NCBI GenBank assembly: GCA_004431415.1
Contig: QPMI01000005.1
Location: 992,001-1,056,000 of the forward strand
Length of the DNA: 64,000 nt
Direction: 5' to 3'
DNA from: Cyanophora paradoxa
Lineage: Eukaryota; Glaucocystophyceae; Cyanophorales; Cyanophoraceae
The notes below the pieces were generated by a model. That model had not been told where the DNA came from. It did not search any database and saw nothing but the letters and a program-made list of their open reading frames with translations. This document shows, one piece after another, positions 42,811-54,668 of this stretch (positions are counted from its first letter, which is position 1; each line of letters begins with the position of its first letter). The position numbers were made by a program, and so were the translations under genes.

Positions 42811-43213
42811 CCTCTTCATCATGATCATGCACCCCCATGTCCCAGGCGCACGTGAATTTCAATCAATGAGTGATATACTATGATATCAGGCTTCTTTTAA
42901 GCTTTATATTCATCTTTTATGCTTTTCTAGACTGGTCGCCATGGCTCGGGTTTGATGAGTCAGCTGGTCATGATCACTGAGTGATTCGACATGTTGAGGA
43001 TTTTGTCGCATCGGAACATCTCGTTGGCTCTTCTTCGAAAAAGAGCAATTTTGAACCCCGACATCTTAACATATTCTGAAAGCTCGTTTAAAGGGCGTTC
43101 AAACGATATATTTAGCTGTCATAGAACTACACCTCGTCAACAGAAATTCAAAGTTGAAGGAAGGCTCAGCAGCTGCACAGGTGCGATGCAAGACAACATC
43201 TTGCACATGCAGG
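42811..43213. other. AT-richer spacer left of the CACTA element
   Basis: Ordinary-looking, lower-GC DNA with no recognised exon. The sequence around the CACTA insertion (TGCAGGCTC / CTCCTGGACG) reads as an interrupted unique segment. Confidence 0.45.
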
Positions 43214-43216
43214 CTC

Positions 43217-43917
43217 CACTAGTGAATCAGGGGGTGTGTTCTTATGGGTGGAACAGGCAGCGGAACCGTAAATTCTTATGGAACTAGCCCAGCTCCTGTG
43301 CATAAGAACAGAAATTCTCGCGATTTGGCCTTGACCTAATGCATGAGAACCGCGAAAATCTAACAGTTCCCACCCAACTTAGCTCACGGCTAAGTGAACA
43401 CATATTGAATAAAATTATATTCCTGAATGCAAGAGCAAGGGGCGAGGCCTGAGGGCCCGGGGGCAGGGGCGCCGGGACGGGGCCCGGGCAGGGGTGGGGA
43501 ACGGGGCGGGGCGCCGGCGGGCACGACAGGCGCGGGGGGCGCGCGGGGGGGCGCGCGGGGGTGCGCCAGGACGCCAGGGGGTGCATGAGCCGGGGCACTG
43601 GGTCCGGGGGCGCTGGCATGGCCCGGCCAGCCGGGGGCGCTGGCGCGCGGCGGCGCCGGCGGATACAATATATAATATATATTATTATAATTGATTATAA
43701 ACTGCATGTTCTCATGCATGAGAACAGCTGACCGTGGAACAAGCGTGTGAGTCTTACGTTTGTTCTAATGTTTCACGGCTCGTTTCTTATGGTTTGTCCT
43801 ACGGTTACCATACAAACAGCACCATAAGATTCTGGTGTTCTTATGGTCACTTTCCATAAGAATTTCGGTTCCTACGCCTGTTCCACCCATAAGAACACAC
43901 CCCCTGATTCACTAGTG
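43217..43917. mobile_element. Non-autonomous CACTA-type DNA transposon (701 bp)
   Basis: Perfect 42-bp terminal inverted repeats at 43217-43258 and 43876-43917 start 5'-CACTAGTG. The similarity continues imperfectly for about 30 more bases. CTC at 43214-43216 is repeated at 43918-43920, the 3-bp target duplication expected of CACTA (EnSpm) elements. TTCTTATGG or CCATAAGAA motifs are repeated near both ends in both orientations, as expected of transposase-binding subterminal repeats. The middle is a 220-bp GC-extreme block (43437-43660). No transposase frame, so it depends on another element. Confidence 0.88.
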
Positions 43918-43920
43918 CTC

Positions 43921-45245
43921 CTGGACGAACAACAGCTATACTATCTAGACATATCATTAACAGTCGTTGAAAAGGCTACATAACGTTGTGCTAGCATGTT
44001 TTGGTACGACATTAATATTCTGACCAGAGGATCCGGATCCGCGGCCGGACTGCAGCACTAGCGTTCAAGATATCGACGCTGCACGTGTGCTGCAGGTTAA
44101 GCTGCAGCTCGATAGCACCGACACACAGCAGGCAACGATAGCTCCTCTAGATCTGCGTCGACTACAAGAAGCTTAAGGGCCCATTTGCGCATGCCTAAAC
44201 CGTGCGCACGCGTTCCCGAACCCAGCCTGCGCCCTTAGCCGCTGCCCCGCCCCGAGAACCTCCCTTGCAATTAATTGCCCCCTCCAGCTCGCCACCTCCC
44301 GCCCAACTCCGCCCCTCACGCCGTCGCCGGGCCCACCGTACCTCTCCCTCCATCGCAGCCCCATGGCCAGATATCGATCCTGAACCCCCGCCTCCCCCAC
44401 CATCAGCGTCGACGTCAGCGAATGCCCGAACCCAGGCCCCCCTTCACCCCTCTCTCGCTCGCCTAGTTGCCCCAGCCCCGCGCCCCGCCCCTAGGCCTCC
44501 AGCCCTTTGCCGGCGCCCATGGTGTCTCGAGCTCCGTCCCCATGCGTCCCACCCCCCAATGCGCCACCCCCTCTCACTCCTTCCGTATGCCGAACCCGGC
44601 TGCCCACCCGACGAATTCGAAACCTTGGCCTCGCCCAATCTCATCGTAGATTATCACCTGTGGGGGGCGTCCTCCGTCGGCTACTCATGATCACTGCGCG
44701 GGTGCTCTCAGCGCCCTTCCCACCTCTCTGTCTGCTGGGTCTGAAGCCCTGGGGAGTCGGGGCCAGTGACGGCAGGAGCCCTGGGCAGGCTAGTATACGT
44801 ATATTTGGCCACCTAAGGAGTAGGTAGGAGTCTGTACTGCGGTGTTCCTGAATATACGACGCATCACGGGGAAAAAAAGAACAGTACTAGTCATAGGCAT
44901 CATTCGCATACGTATACGGTACACGTGCAAACGCTTTGAAACAGAAACCTATATGCGTTTTAAAGCGCTTCAGGTCCGCAGCTCTGGATAATGAGGCCCG
45001 ATCGCCCTTTCTGCTCGTGGTTCGAGGTTCGAGGCCTAGGGGCGCGCGGCGGGGCCGGGGCAGCGAGGGTGGGACCCAGCGAATACATCAGTAAGGACCG
45101 CGATGTCTTTAATTTAGATCTAGATCATCTACCCGCCGACGTGCCCTGGTAGTGCCCTCGCAGGGCGTCAGTGGGTGGGGGGTCGGGCCCGGGCCGCGTA
45201 CCGGGGGTACGCGGTTCGAGGGGCGGCGGGGGCAGCTTGCCCCCG
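43921..45245. other. Spacer right of the CACTA element
   Basis: Contains one proline-rich open frame (separate entry) and a palindrome-rich stretch (GGATCCGGATCC, GCATACGTATACG). CCGCGTACCGGGGGTACGCGG (about 45194-45214) is a near-perfect palindrome just before the right array. Nothing else is supported. Confidence 0.4.
44202..44690 (+). CDS. Hypothetical proline-rich reading frame
   Basis: 162 codons from ATG, very rich in Pro, Ala, Arg and Ser. It ends in a less biased stretch (DEFETLASPNLIVDYHLW) that looks more like real protein. The composition resembles the linkers of the retroelement polyprotein, so it may be a fragment of another mobile element. No domain, signal peptide or splice partner is seen, and overlapping frames are also open. 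Confidence 0.25.
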   Translation: MRTRSRTQPAPLAAAPPREPPLQLIAPSSSPPPAQLRPSRRRRAHRTSPSIAAPWPDIDPEPPPPPPSASTSANARTQAPLHPSLARLVAPAPRPAPRPPALCRRPWCLELRPHASHPPMRHPLSLLPYAEPGCPPDEFETLASPNLIVDYHLWGASSVGYS

Positions 45246-46274
45246 GCTAACCCCCTCTGTAAGCCCCTGAAGGGATCTGGCGCGCCCCGCCGTGAGGCCG
45301 TAGGCGAGGCGAGAGCGTCAGCGCGAGATCGAGCGGCCTGCGCTCGCCCTGCGACCCAGCGCAGCCTTCGCATCGGCCGATGGGGCGGCGCCCCCGGCGC
45401 GGGCCCAGGCGCACCGGCGTGCTGTGCAGGGGAAGCCTCTTGCCGCTCGCCGCGCCGATACAGGGCCCGAGAGCTGCAGCGCAAATAGGGACGCATCAGC
45501 ACGGCAAGGCTCCCGTCTCCGCCCCCTCCCCCGCCTCTCCTCTCTCGCCCCCCTCCCCCTCCCCGCCCCCTCCCTCCTACCCGCCCGCCGTCCCCCTCTA
45601 GGGGCTCGGGGCGCACCTCTGTACCCCCCTGAAGGGATCTGGCGCGCCCCGCCGTGAGGCCGTAGGCGAGGCGAGAGCGTCGGCGCGAGATCGAGCGGCC
45701 TGCGCTCGCCCTGCGACCCAGCGCAGCCTTCGCATCGGCCGATGGGGCGGCGCCCCCGGCGCGGGCCCAGGCGCACCGGCGTGCTGTGCAGGGGAGGCCT
45801 CTTGCCACTCGCCACGCCGATACAGGGACCGAGAGCTGCAGCACAAATCGGGACGCATCAGCACGGCAAGGCTCCCGTCTCCGCCCCCTCCCCCGCCTCT
45901 CCTCTCTCGCCCCCTCCCCTCCCCGCCCCTCCCCCCCCCCCCCCACACCCGCCCGCCGTCCCCTCTAGGGCTCGGGGCGCACCTCTGTACCCCCTGAAGG
46001 GATCTGGCGCGCCCCGCCGTGAGGCCGTAGGCGAGGCGAGAGCGTCGGCGCGAGATCGCGCGGCCTGCGCTCGCCCTGCGACCCAGCGCAGTCTTCGCAT
46101 CGGCCGATGGGGCGGCGCCCCCGGCGCGGGCCCAGGCGCACCGCCGTGCTGTGCAGGGGAAGCCTCTTGCCGCTCGCCGCGCCGATACAGGGCCCGAGAG
46201 CTGCAGCGCAAATCGGGACGCATCAGCACGGCAAGGCTCCCGTCTCCGCCCCCTCCCCCGCCTCTCCTCTCTCG

Positions 46275-46324
<50 letters not shown>

Positions 46325-48438
46325 TAGGGGCTCGGGGCGCACCTCTGTACCCCCTGAAGGGATCTGGCGCGCCCCGCCGTGAGGCCGTAGGCGAGGCGAG
46401 AGCGTCAGCGCGAGATCGAGCGGCCTGCGCTCGCCCTGCGACCCAGCGCAGCCTTCGCATCGGCCGATGGGGCGGCGCCCCCGGCGCGGGCCCAGGCGCA
46501 CCGGCGTGCTGTGCAGGGGAAGCCTCTTGCCGCTCGCCGCGCCGATACAGGGCCCGAGAGCTGCAGCGCAAATCGGGACGCATCAGCACGGCAAGGCTCC
46601 CGTCTCCGCCCCTCCCAGCCTCTCCTCTCTCGCCCCCTCCCCCTCCCCGCCCCTCCCCCCTACCCGCCCGCCGTCCCCTCTAGGGCTCGGGGCGCACCTC
46701 TGTACCCCCTGAAGGGATCTGGCGCGCCCCGCCGTGAGGCCGTAGGCGAGGCGAGAGCGTCGGCGCGAGATCGAGCGGCCTGCGCTCGCCCTGCGACCCA
46801 GCGCAGCCTTCGCATCGGCCGATGGGGCGGCGCCCCGGCGCGGGCCCAGGCGCACCGCCGTGCTGTGCAGGGGAAGCCTCTTGCCGCTCGCCGCGCCGAT
46901 ACAGGGCCCGAGAGCTGCAGCGCAAATCGGGACGCATCAGCACGGCAAGGCTCCCCTCTCCGCCCCCTCCCCCGCCTCTCCTCTCTCGCCCCCTCCCCTC
47001 CCCGCCCCTCCCCCCCCCCCCCACCCGCCCGCCGTCCCCTCTAGGGGCTCGGGGCGCACCTCTGTACCCCCTGAAGGGATCTGGCGCGCCCCGCCGTGAG
47101 GCCGTAGGCGAGGCGAGAGCGTCAGCGCGAGATCGAGCGGCCTGCGCTCGCCCTGCGACCCAGCGCAGCCTTCGCATCGGCCGATGGGGCGGCGCCCCCG
47201 GCGCGGGCCCAGGCGCACCGCCGTGCTGTGCAGGGGAAGCCTCTTGCCGCTCGCCGCGCCGATACAGGGCCCGAGAGCTGCAGCGCAAATCGGGACGCAT
47301 CAGCACGGCAAGGCTCCCGTCTCCGCCCCTCCCCGCCTCTCCTCTCTCGCCCCCTCCCCTCCCCGCCCCTCCCCCCCCCCCCCACCCCCCGCCGTCCCCC
47401 TCTAGGGGCTCGGGGCGCACCTCTGTACCCCCTGAAGGGATCTGGCGCGCCCCGCCGTGAGGCCGTAGGCGAGGCGAGAGCGTCAGCGCGAGATCGCGCG
47501 GCCTGCGCTCGCCCTGCGACCCAGCGCAGCCTTCGCATCGGCCGATGGGGCGGCGCCCCGGCGCGGGCCCAGGCGCACCGGCGTGCTGTGCAGGGGAAGC
47601 CTCTTGCCGCTCGCCGCGCCGATACAGGGCCCGAGAGCTGCAGCGCAAATCGGGACGCATCAGCACGGCAAGGCTCCCGTCTCCGCCCCCTCCCCAGCCT
47701 CTCCTCTCTCGCCCCCCTCCCCCTCCCCGCCCCCTCCCCCCCTACCCGCCCGCCGTCCCCCTCTAGGGGCTCGGGGCGCACCTCTGTACCCCCCTGAAGG
47801 GATCTGGCGCGCCCCGCCGTGAGGCCGTAGGCGAGGCGAGAGCGTCGGTGCGAGATCGAGCGGCCTGCGCTCGCCCTGCGACCCAGCGCAGCCTTCGCAT
47901 CGGCCGATGGGGCGGCACCCCCGGCGCGGGCCCAGGCGCACCGGCGTGCTGTGCAGGGGAAGCCTCTTGCCGCTCGCCGCGCCGATACAGGGCCCGAGAG
48001 CTGCATCGCAAATCGGGACGCATCAGCACGGCAAGGCTCCCGTCTCCGCCCCCTCCCCCGCCTCTCCTCTCTCGCCCCCCTCCCCCCTCCCCGCCCCCTC
48101 CCCCCCTACCCGCCCGCCGTCCCCCTCTAGGGGCTCGGGGCGCACCTCTGTACCCCCCTGAAGGGATCTGGCGCGCCCCGCCGTGAGGCCGTAGGCGAGG
48201 CGAGAGCGTCGGCGCGAGATCGCGCGGCCTGCGCTCGCCCTGCGACCCAGCGCAGTCTTCGCATCGGCCGATGGGGCGGCGCCCCCGGCGCGGGCCCAGG
48301 CGCACCGCCGTGCTGTGCAGGGGAAGCCTCTTGCCGCTCGCCGCGCCGATACAGGGCCCGAGAGCTGCATCGCAAATCGGGACGCATCAGCACGGCAAGG
48401 CTCCCGTCTCCGCCCCCTCCCCCGCCTCTCCTCTCTCG

Positions 48439-48474
<36 letters not shown>

Positions 48475-50976
48475 ACACCCGCCCGCCGTCCCCCTCTAGG
48501 GGCTCGGGGCGCACCTCTGTACCCCCTGAAGGGATCTGGCGCGCCCCGCCGTGAGGCCGTAGGCGAGGCGAGAGCGTCGGCGCGAGATCGCGCGGCCTGC
48601 GCTCGCCCTGCGACCCAGCGCAGTCTTCGCATCGGCCGATGGGGCGGCGCCCCGGCGCGGGCCCAGGCGCACCGCCGTGCTGTGCAGGGAAGCCTCTTGC
48701 CGCTCGCCGCGCCGATACAGGGCCCGAGAGCTGCAGCGCAAATCGGGACGCATCAGCACGGCAAGGCTCCCGTCTCCGCCCCTCCCCCGCCTCTCCTCTC
48801 TCGCCCCCTCCCCCTCCCCGCCCCCCCCCCCCCCCCCCACCCCCCCGCCGTCCCCTCTAGGGGCTCGGGGCGCACCTCTGTACCCCCTGAAGGGATCTGG
48901 CGCGCCCCGCCGTGAGGCCGTAGGCGAGGCGAGAGCGTCAGCGCGAGATCGAGCGGCCTGCGCTCGCCCTGCGACCCAGCGCAGCCTTCGCATCGGCCGA
49001 TGGGCGGCGCCCCCGGCGCGGGCCCAGGCGCACCGGCGTGCTGTGCAGGGGAAGCCTCTTGCCGCTCGCCGCGCCGATACAGGGCCCGAGAGCTGCAGCG
49101 CAAATCGGGACGCATCAGCACGGCAAGGCTCCCGTCTCCGCCCCTCCCCAGCCTCTCCTCTCTCGCCCCCTCCCCCTCCCCGCCCCTCCCCCCTACCCGC
49201 CCGCCGTCCCCCTCTAGGGGCTCGGGGCGCACCTCTGTACCCCCCTGAAGGGATCTGGCGCGCCCCGCCGTGAGGCCGTAGGCGAGGCGAGAGCGTCGGC
49301 GCGAGATCGAGCGGCCTGCGCTCGCCCTGCGACCCAGCGCAGCCTTCGCATCGGCCGATGGGGCGGCGCCCCCGGCGCGGGCCCAGGCGCACCGCCGTGC
49401 TGTGCAGGGGAAGCCTCTTGCCGCTCGCCGCGCCGATACAGGGCCCGAGAGCTGCAGCGCAAATCGGGACGCATCAGCACGGCAAGGCTCCCCTCTCCGC
49501 CCCCTCCCCGCCTCTCCTCTCTCGCCCCCCTCCCCCTCCCCCCCCCCCCCCCCCCCCCCACCCGCCCGCCGTCCCCCTCTAGGGGCTCGGGGCGCACCTC
49601 TGTACCCCCTGAAGGGATCTGGCGCGCCCGCCGTGAGGCCGTAGGCGAGGCGAGAGCGTCAGCGCGAGATCGAGCGGCCTGCGCTCGCCCTGCGACCCAG
49701 CGCAGCCTTCGCATCGGCCGATGGGGCGGCGCCCCCGGCGCGGGCCCAGGCGCACCGCCGTGCTGTGCAGGGAAGCCTCTTGCCGCTCGCCGCGCCGATA
49801 CAGGGCCCGAGAGCTGCAGCGCAAATCGGGACGCATCAGCACGGCAAGGCTCCCGTCTCCGCCCCCTCCCCGCCTCTCCTCTCTCGCCCCCTCCCCCTCC
49901 CCGCCCCCTCCCCCCCCCCCCCCCACCCCCCGCCGTCCCCTCTAGGGGCTCGGGGCGCACCTCTGTACCCCCCTGAAGGGATCTGGCGCGCCCCGCCGTG
50001 AGGCCGTAGGCGAGGCGAGAGCGTCAGCGCGAGATCGCGCGGCCTGCGCTCGCCCTGCGACCCAGCGCAGCCTTCGCATCGGCCGATGGGGCGGCGCCCC
50101 CGGCGCGGGCCCAGGCGCACCGGCGTGCTGTGCAGGGGAAGCCTCTTGCCGCTCGCCGCGCCGATACAGGGCCCGAGAGCTGCAGCGCAAATCGGGACGC
50201 ATCAGCACGGCAAGGCTCCCGTCTCCGCCCCTCCCCAGCCTCTCCTCTCTCGCCCCCTCCCCCTCCCCGCCCCTCCCCCCTACCCGCCCGCCGTCCCCCT
50301 CTAGGGGCTCGGGGCGCACCTCTGTACCCCCCTGAAGGGATCTGGCGCGCCCCGCCGTGAGGCCGTAGGCGAGGCGAGAGCGTCGGTGCGAGATCGAGCG
50401 GCCTGCGCTCGCCCTGCGACCCAGCGCAGCCTTCGCATCGGCCGATGGGGCGGCACCCCCGGCGCGGGCCCAGGCGCACCGGCGTGCTGTGCAGGGGAAG
50501 CCTCTTGCCGCTCGCCGCGCCGATACAGGGCCCGAGAGCTGCATCGCAAATCGGGACGCATCAGCACGGCAAGGCTCCCGTCTCCGCCCCCTCCCCCGCC
50601 TCTCCTCTCTCGCCCCCCTCCCCCCTCCCCGCCCCCTCCCCCCCTACCCGCCCGCCGTCCCCCTCTAGGGGCTCGGGGCGCACCTCTGTACCCCCCTGAA
50701 GGGATCTGGCGCGCCCCGCCGTGAGGCCGTAGGCGAGGCGAGAGCGTCGGCGCGAGATCGCGCGGCCTGCGCTCGCCCTGCGACCCAGCGCAGCCTTCGC
50801 ATCGGCCGATGGGGCGGCGCCCCCGGCGCGGGCCCAGGCGCACCGGCGTGCTGTGCAGGGGAAGCCTCTTGCCGCTCGCCGCGCCGATACAGGGCCCGAG
50901 AGCTGCAGCGCAAATCGGGACGCATCAGCACGGCAAGGCTCCCGTCTCCGCCCCCTCCCCCGCCTCTCCTCTCTCG

Positions 50977-51033
<57 letters not shown>

Positions 51034-52315
51034 TAGGGGCTCGGGGCGCACCTCTGTACCCCCTGAAGGGATCTGGCGCGCCCCGCCGTGAGGCCGTAGG
51101 CGAGGCGAGAGCGTCAGCGCGAGATCGAGCGGCCTGCGCTCGCCCTGCGACCCAGCGCAGCCTTCGCATCGGCCGATGGGGCGGCGCCCCCGGCGCGGGC
51201 CCAGGCGCACCGGCGTGCTGTGCAGGGGAAGCCTCTTGCCGCTCGCCGCGCCGATACAGGGCCCGAGAGCTGCAGCGCAAATCGGGACGCATCAGCACGG
51301 CAAGGCTCCCGTCTCCGCCCCCCCCCAGCCCCTCCTCTCTCGCCCCCCCCCCTCCCCGCCCCCTCCCCCCCTACCCGCCCGCCGTCCCCCTCTAGGGGCT
51401 CGGGGCGCACCTCTGTACCCCCCTGAAGGGATCTGGCGCGCCCCGCCGTGAGGCCGTAGGCGAGGCGAGAGCGTCGGTGCGAGATCGAGCGGCCTGCGCT
51501 CGCCCTGCGACCCAGCGCAGCCTTCGCATCGGCCGATGGGGCGGCGCCCCCGGCGCGGGCCCAGGCGCACCGGCGTGCTGTGCAGGGGAAGCCTCTTGCC
51601 GCTCGCCGCGCCGATACAGGGCCCGAGAGCTGCATCGCAAATCGGGACGCATCAGCACGGCAAGGCTCCCGTCTCCGCCCCCTCCCCCGCCTCTCCTCTC
51701 TCGCCCCCCTCCCCCCTCCCCGCCCCCTCCCCCCCTACCCGCCCGCCGTCCCCCTCTAGGGGCTCGGGGCGCACCTCTGTACCCCCCTGAAGGGATCTGG
51801 CGCGCCCCGCCGTGAGGCCGTAGGCGAGGCGAGAGCGTCGGCGCGAGATCGCGCGGCCTGCGCTCGCCCTGCGACCCAGCGCAGCCTTCGCATCGGCCGA
51901 TGGGGCGGCGCCCCCGGCGCGGGCCCAGGCGCACCGGCGTGCTGTGCAGGGGAGGCCTCTTGCCACTCGCCACGCCGATACAAGGCCCGAGAGCTGCAGC
52001 GCAAATCGGGACGCATCAGCACGGCAAGGCTCCCGTCTCCGCCCCCTCCCCCGCCTCTCCTCTCTCGCCCCCCCCCCCCCCCCGCCCCTCCCCCCCCCCC
52101 CCACCCCCCCGCCGCCCCCCTCTAGGGGCTCGGGGCGCACCTCTGTACCCCCCTGAAGGGATCTGGCGCGCCCCGCCGTGAGGCCGTAGGCGAGGCGAGA
52201 GCGTTGGCGCGAGATCGAGCGGCCTGCGCTTGCCCTGCGACCCAGCGCGGCCTGCGCATCGGCCGATGGAGCGGCGCCCTCGGCGCGGGCTTAATGGCAC
52301 CGGCGTGCTGTGCAG
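45246..52315. repeat. Right satellite array, 20 units of ~363 bp in inverted orientation
   Basis: CCTGAAGGGATCTGGCGCGC recurs about every 362 bp from 45267 to 52151 (20 occurrences, one with a base missing). Each unit is the reverse complement of the left-array unit. Poly-C tracts within units vary strongly in length: 48 C at 46275-46322 and 55 C at 50977-51031, against short interrupted CCCTCCCCGCC in others. Some blocks of units are almost identical (for example around 47792-48157 and 50331-50693), suggesting multi-unit duplication. Confidence 0.95.
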
Positions 52316-53236
52316 GTGAAGCTAGGCCTCGTGCAGCCGTCGCAGCACGATTCGATCTGCAGCATGTAGGAGGCCGTCAGCGGCGCTCGGCGCAGGCGGC
52401 GGCGAGGGCTGGGAAGACCCCCGAACGAGATTTAGCATGCTGTTAGAAGGTCGCGCTGGCCCAGTCAGTCCACGTGCGCGTATCCGTGAGCCAGGAGCAC
52501 GAATGGACCTGCTTTGGACGTCAGCGGCGCGCGGCACACGGAGCTGCGAGGGCGGCGCAGGACGACGCTCCGCAGAGAACGTACATTGCATATGTCGAGT
52601 GCGCGTGCTCCAGACCCAGGCTGTAGCGGTGAATGAGGAGGCCCGGCTGTCAACAAACGCACAGATTGTGCGCAGGGCAAGGGGGAGCGCGCCATGGAGA
52701 ACGGAGCTCGCCACGCAAAGAGCTCTCTGCGGAGAGTGCGTTGGCAAGCGGCTGAGGTCATGAGCGACCGGGGCGCACGTAGCGGTGATCGCTGGCTCGT
52801 GCGCGGCTTCTGGGCCGGGAAAACGGCAAGGCGCGGCCGCTCCGGACGCGCAACTACGCATCTATAGCGTACATGAAGTTCGGGGATCGTGCGCACGGCC
52901 CCGTGCCTGTCGTCTGCGTGCCAAACGCCGTGACAAGGCGAGCCGACCGCGGGGCGAAAAGGACGGAGGGCTTCGTCGAGACTGGAACTGGAGAGCATGC
53001 GCGCCGATTCAAAGCGAGTGCTGCTAGCGCCGAGCCCACGCGCGCCCTTGGAGCCGAGCTCCAGGCACAGGTTTCGAATCGCGGCACCCCCGGTGCTCTC
53101 TTCCCCCCCCTCTCGCTTGAAGAACAAGAAAGCGATTCATTTCTCCCAGGTCGATCTTCCTGGCATGCTCCCCGGTACGGGTGGTAGCGCCAAGCCGGCC
53201 AGCCGGCACCGGCCCGGCCCGGGCTTCTGGGGCCCG
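52316..53236. repeat. Right unique arm of the giant inverted repeat
   Basis: Reverse complement of 37530-38461. It ends at GGCTTCTGGGGCCCG near 53236. Beyond that the two sides diverge (left: TCAAACAAAC; right: GGCTTGACTTGCGG). Confidence 0.9.
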
Positions 53237-53910
53237 GCTTGACTTGCGGCCAGGCTTGGCCGGCCAGACCGGACCGGCCGGGCCGCGGCCGCGGCTGTGG
53301 GCCCGGGCCGGGCCCGGCCGGGCCCGGGCCCCGGGGCCGGGCCCGGGGGCCGGCCCGGCCGGGGCCGGGCCCGGGGCCCGGGGCCGGGGCGCCGCCGGCG
53401 CGCCGCGCCGGCCGGGCGCCCGGCCTGCGCTGCTGCGCATGCGCATGCCTGCATGGGCCCGGGGCGCCGCGCGGGCGGGCCGGCGCCGGGACGTGGCCAT
53501 GGACGAAGCACCGAACCGGTTTTTGACGGTCGGCGGTTTCCCGACTCCAGCCTTAATTTCTAATTCTAAATTATCGCCCGGTACCTACGTTCGCACTGCT
53601 TCTGCTTGAAGGCTCTTTCCTTCCCAGAACCGATGTACCCCAAATCCCACGCAACTGCACGCAGACGGCTGAGTTCACGAATACCCGCGTTTTAACAATT
53701 TGAGTGCGCACGCGGCAGCTCAAATTTAAACTTGCCGGCGCCAAGTTGGCAAAACCAAAAAACAAGTCTTTTTTGCGTTGTTTTTTCTTTTTTGAGATGA
53801 TGCAGTCGGCAGCTCCGAATGGCTAAACCGGCAAGTTCGTTCGACCACTCATCAGAGTCATCACTGAGTCATCAGTCATCATGCACTGAGTCATCAGTGA
53901 CTCCGCGGCA
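53237..53910. other. GC-extreme block, then AT-richer spacer
   Basis: Bases 53250-53480 consist almost only of G and C (GGCCGG, GGGCCCGGGCC palindromes). Then follow AT-richer DNA with CTTTTTTGCGTTGTTTTTTC and a run of GAGTCATCA/TGACTCA words (53845-53905) next to the following element. No gene. Confidence 0.5.
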
Positions 53911-53918
53911 AGCTAGCT

Positions 53919-54198
53919 TTACCGTAGAACACTTACTAGTAAGTAATGCGCGCACTTAATTAATGCGCCCCCTAATTAATGCGTTTTCCGCTGGCAAAAC
54001 GCATTAATTCGGGGCGCATTAATATCGAAACGCTAGGAAAACTGCGGTATGTACCCCCCTAATGCAGGCAGAAAGCTTCAAAACGCATTATAAAATTAAT
54101 TTGTTTCCGCATTAATTTGCATACAAGAGCTAGGTCCGGCCCGTCCGGGTCCAAAAACGCATTAATATCGGGCGCATGAATTAAGTGTTTTGCGGTAA
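53919..54198. repeat. ACCGTAG-family TIR element (GCATTAAT copy)
   Basis: TTACCGTAGAACACTTA at 53919-53935 is inverted with two mismatches at 54182-54198 (TAAGTGTTTTGCGGTAA). Inside, the word GCATTAAT or ATTAATGC appears at least eight times in both orientations, around a GTACCCCCC core at 54052. Size and structure fit a miniature inverted-repeat transposon. A TA duplication is possible. Confidence 0.75.
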
Positions 54199-54199
54199 G

Positions 54200-54491
54200 T
54201 CGACGCCGTGACGAGTCACTGACGACTCTCTCTGAGTCTCTCAGTGACGAGTCACACATGCACAGACTCTGAGACTCAGTGACTCACACTCGGAGTGAGT
54301 GACGTCACTGAGTCTCTGACGTCGACGTGTCACTAGTACTGAGTCTACTACTGACGACTCGACGTCGCGAGTTGCGGACCAATTGCAACTTGCGGCCCAA
54401 CTTGCGGCCGCGGGCCAATTACTGTAAACGTACGAATTTCCGCCCGGCGGCCAGCCTTTAATTTCGAGTCAGGAATTTTCGACTACCGGTA
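54200..54491. other. GACTC/GAGTC-rich stretch and right end of another inverted-repeat element
   Basis: Bases 54205-54365 are an irregular mix of GAGTCACTGA, GACTCTCTGAG and GACGTC words. CTGTAAACGTACGAATTT (54423-54440) matches the start of the element at 37.1 kb, and CTACCGGTAG ends the stretch just before the dispersed repeat at 54492. Confidence 0.5.
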
Positions 54492-54668
54492 GAGTTGATT
54501 ACTCCAGCAACGCGTGAGAGTAATCTGTTTTCTTTGAGCGAGGGACGGCAGAGCGCGAACGGCCAACCTCGAACCTCGCCCTTCGGCCCGCCGTACCCCC
54601 CGGGGGCTCGCCCCGGGCCCCTCGCAGTTGCCGCTACCCCGCGGGAGCGACAGCTTCGTCTTAGCCGG
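54492..54668. repeat. Dispersed repeat segment B (177 bp)
   Basis: Identical over 177 bp to 60773-60949, from GAGTTGATTACTCCAGCAAC to CTTCGTCTTAGCCGG. It contains GTACCCCCCGGGGGC near 54593. It is the right half of the 60.4-kb repeat. Confidence 0.9.

Noticed and set aside
38471-52300. Many long open frames in the satellite arrays (up to over 400 codons)
   Set aside because: They are open on both strands and in several phases because the unit is GC-extreme and nearly a multiple of three. They encode low-complexity Arg/Gly/Pro or Pro/Ser sequence and change phase at poly-G/C tracts.
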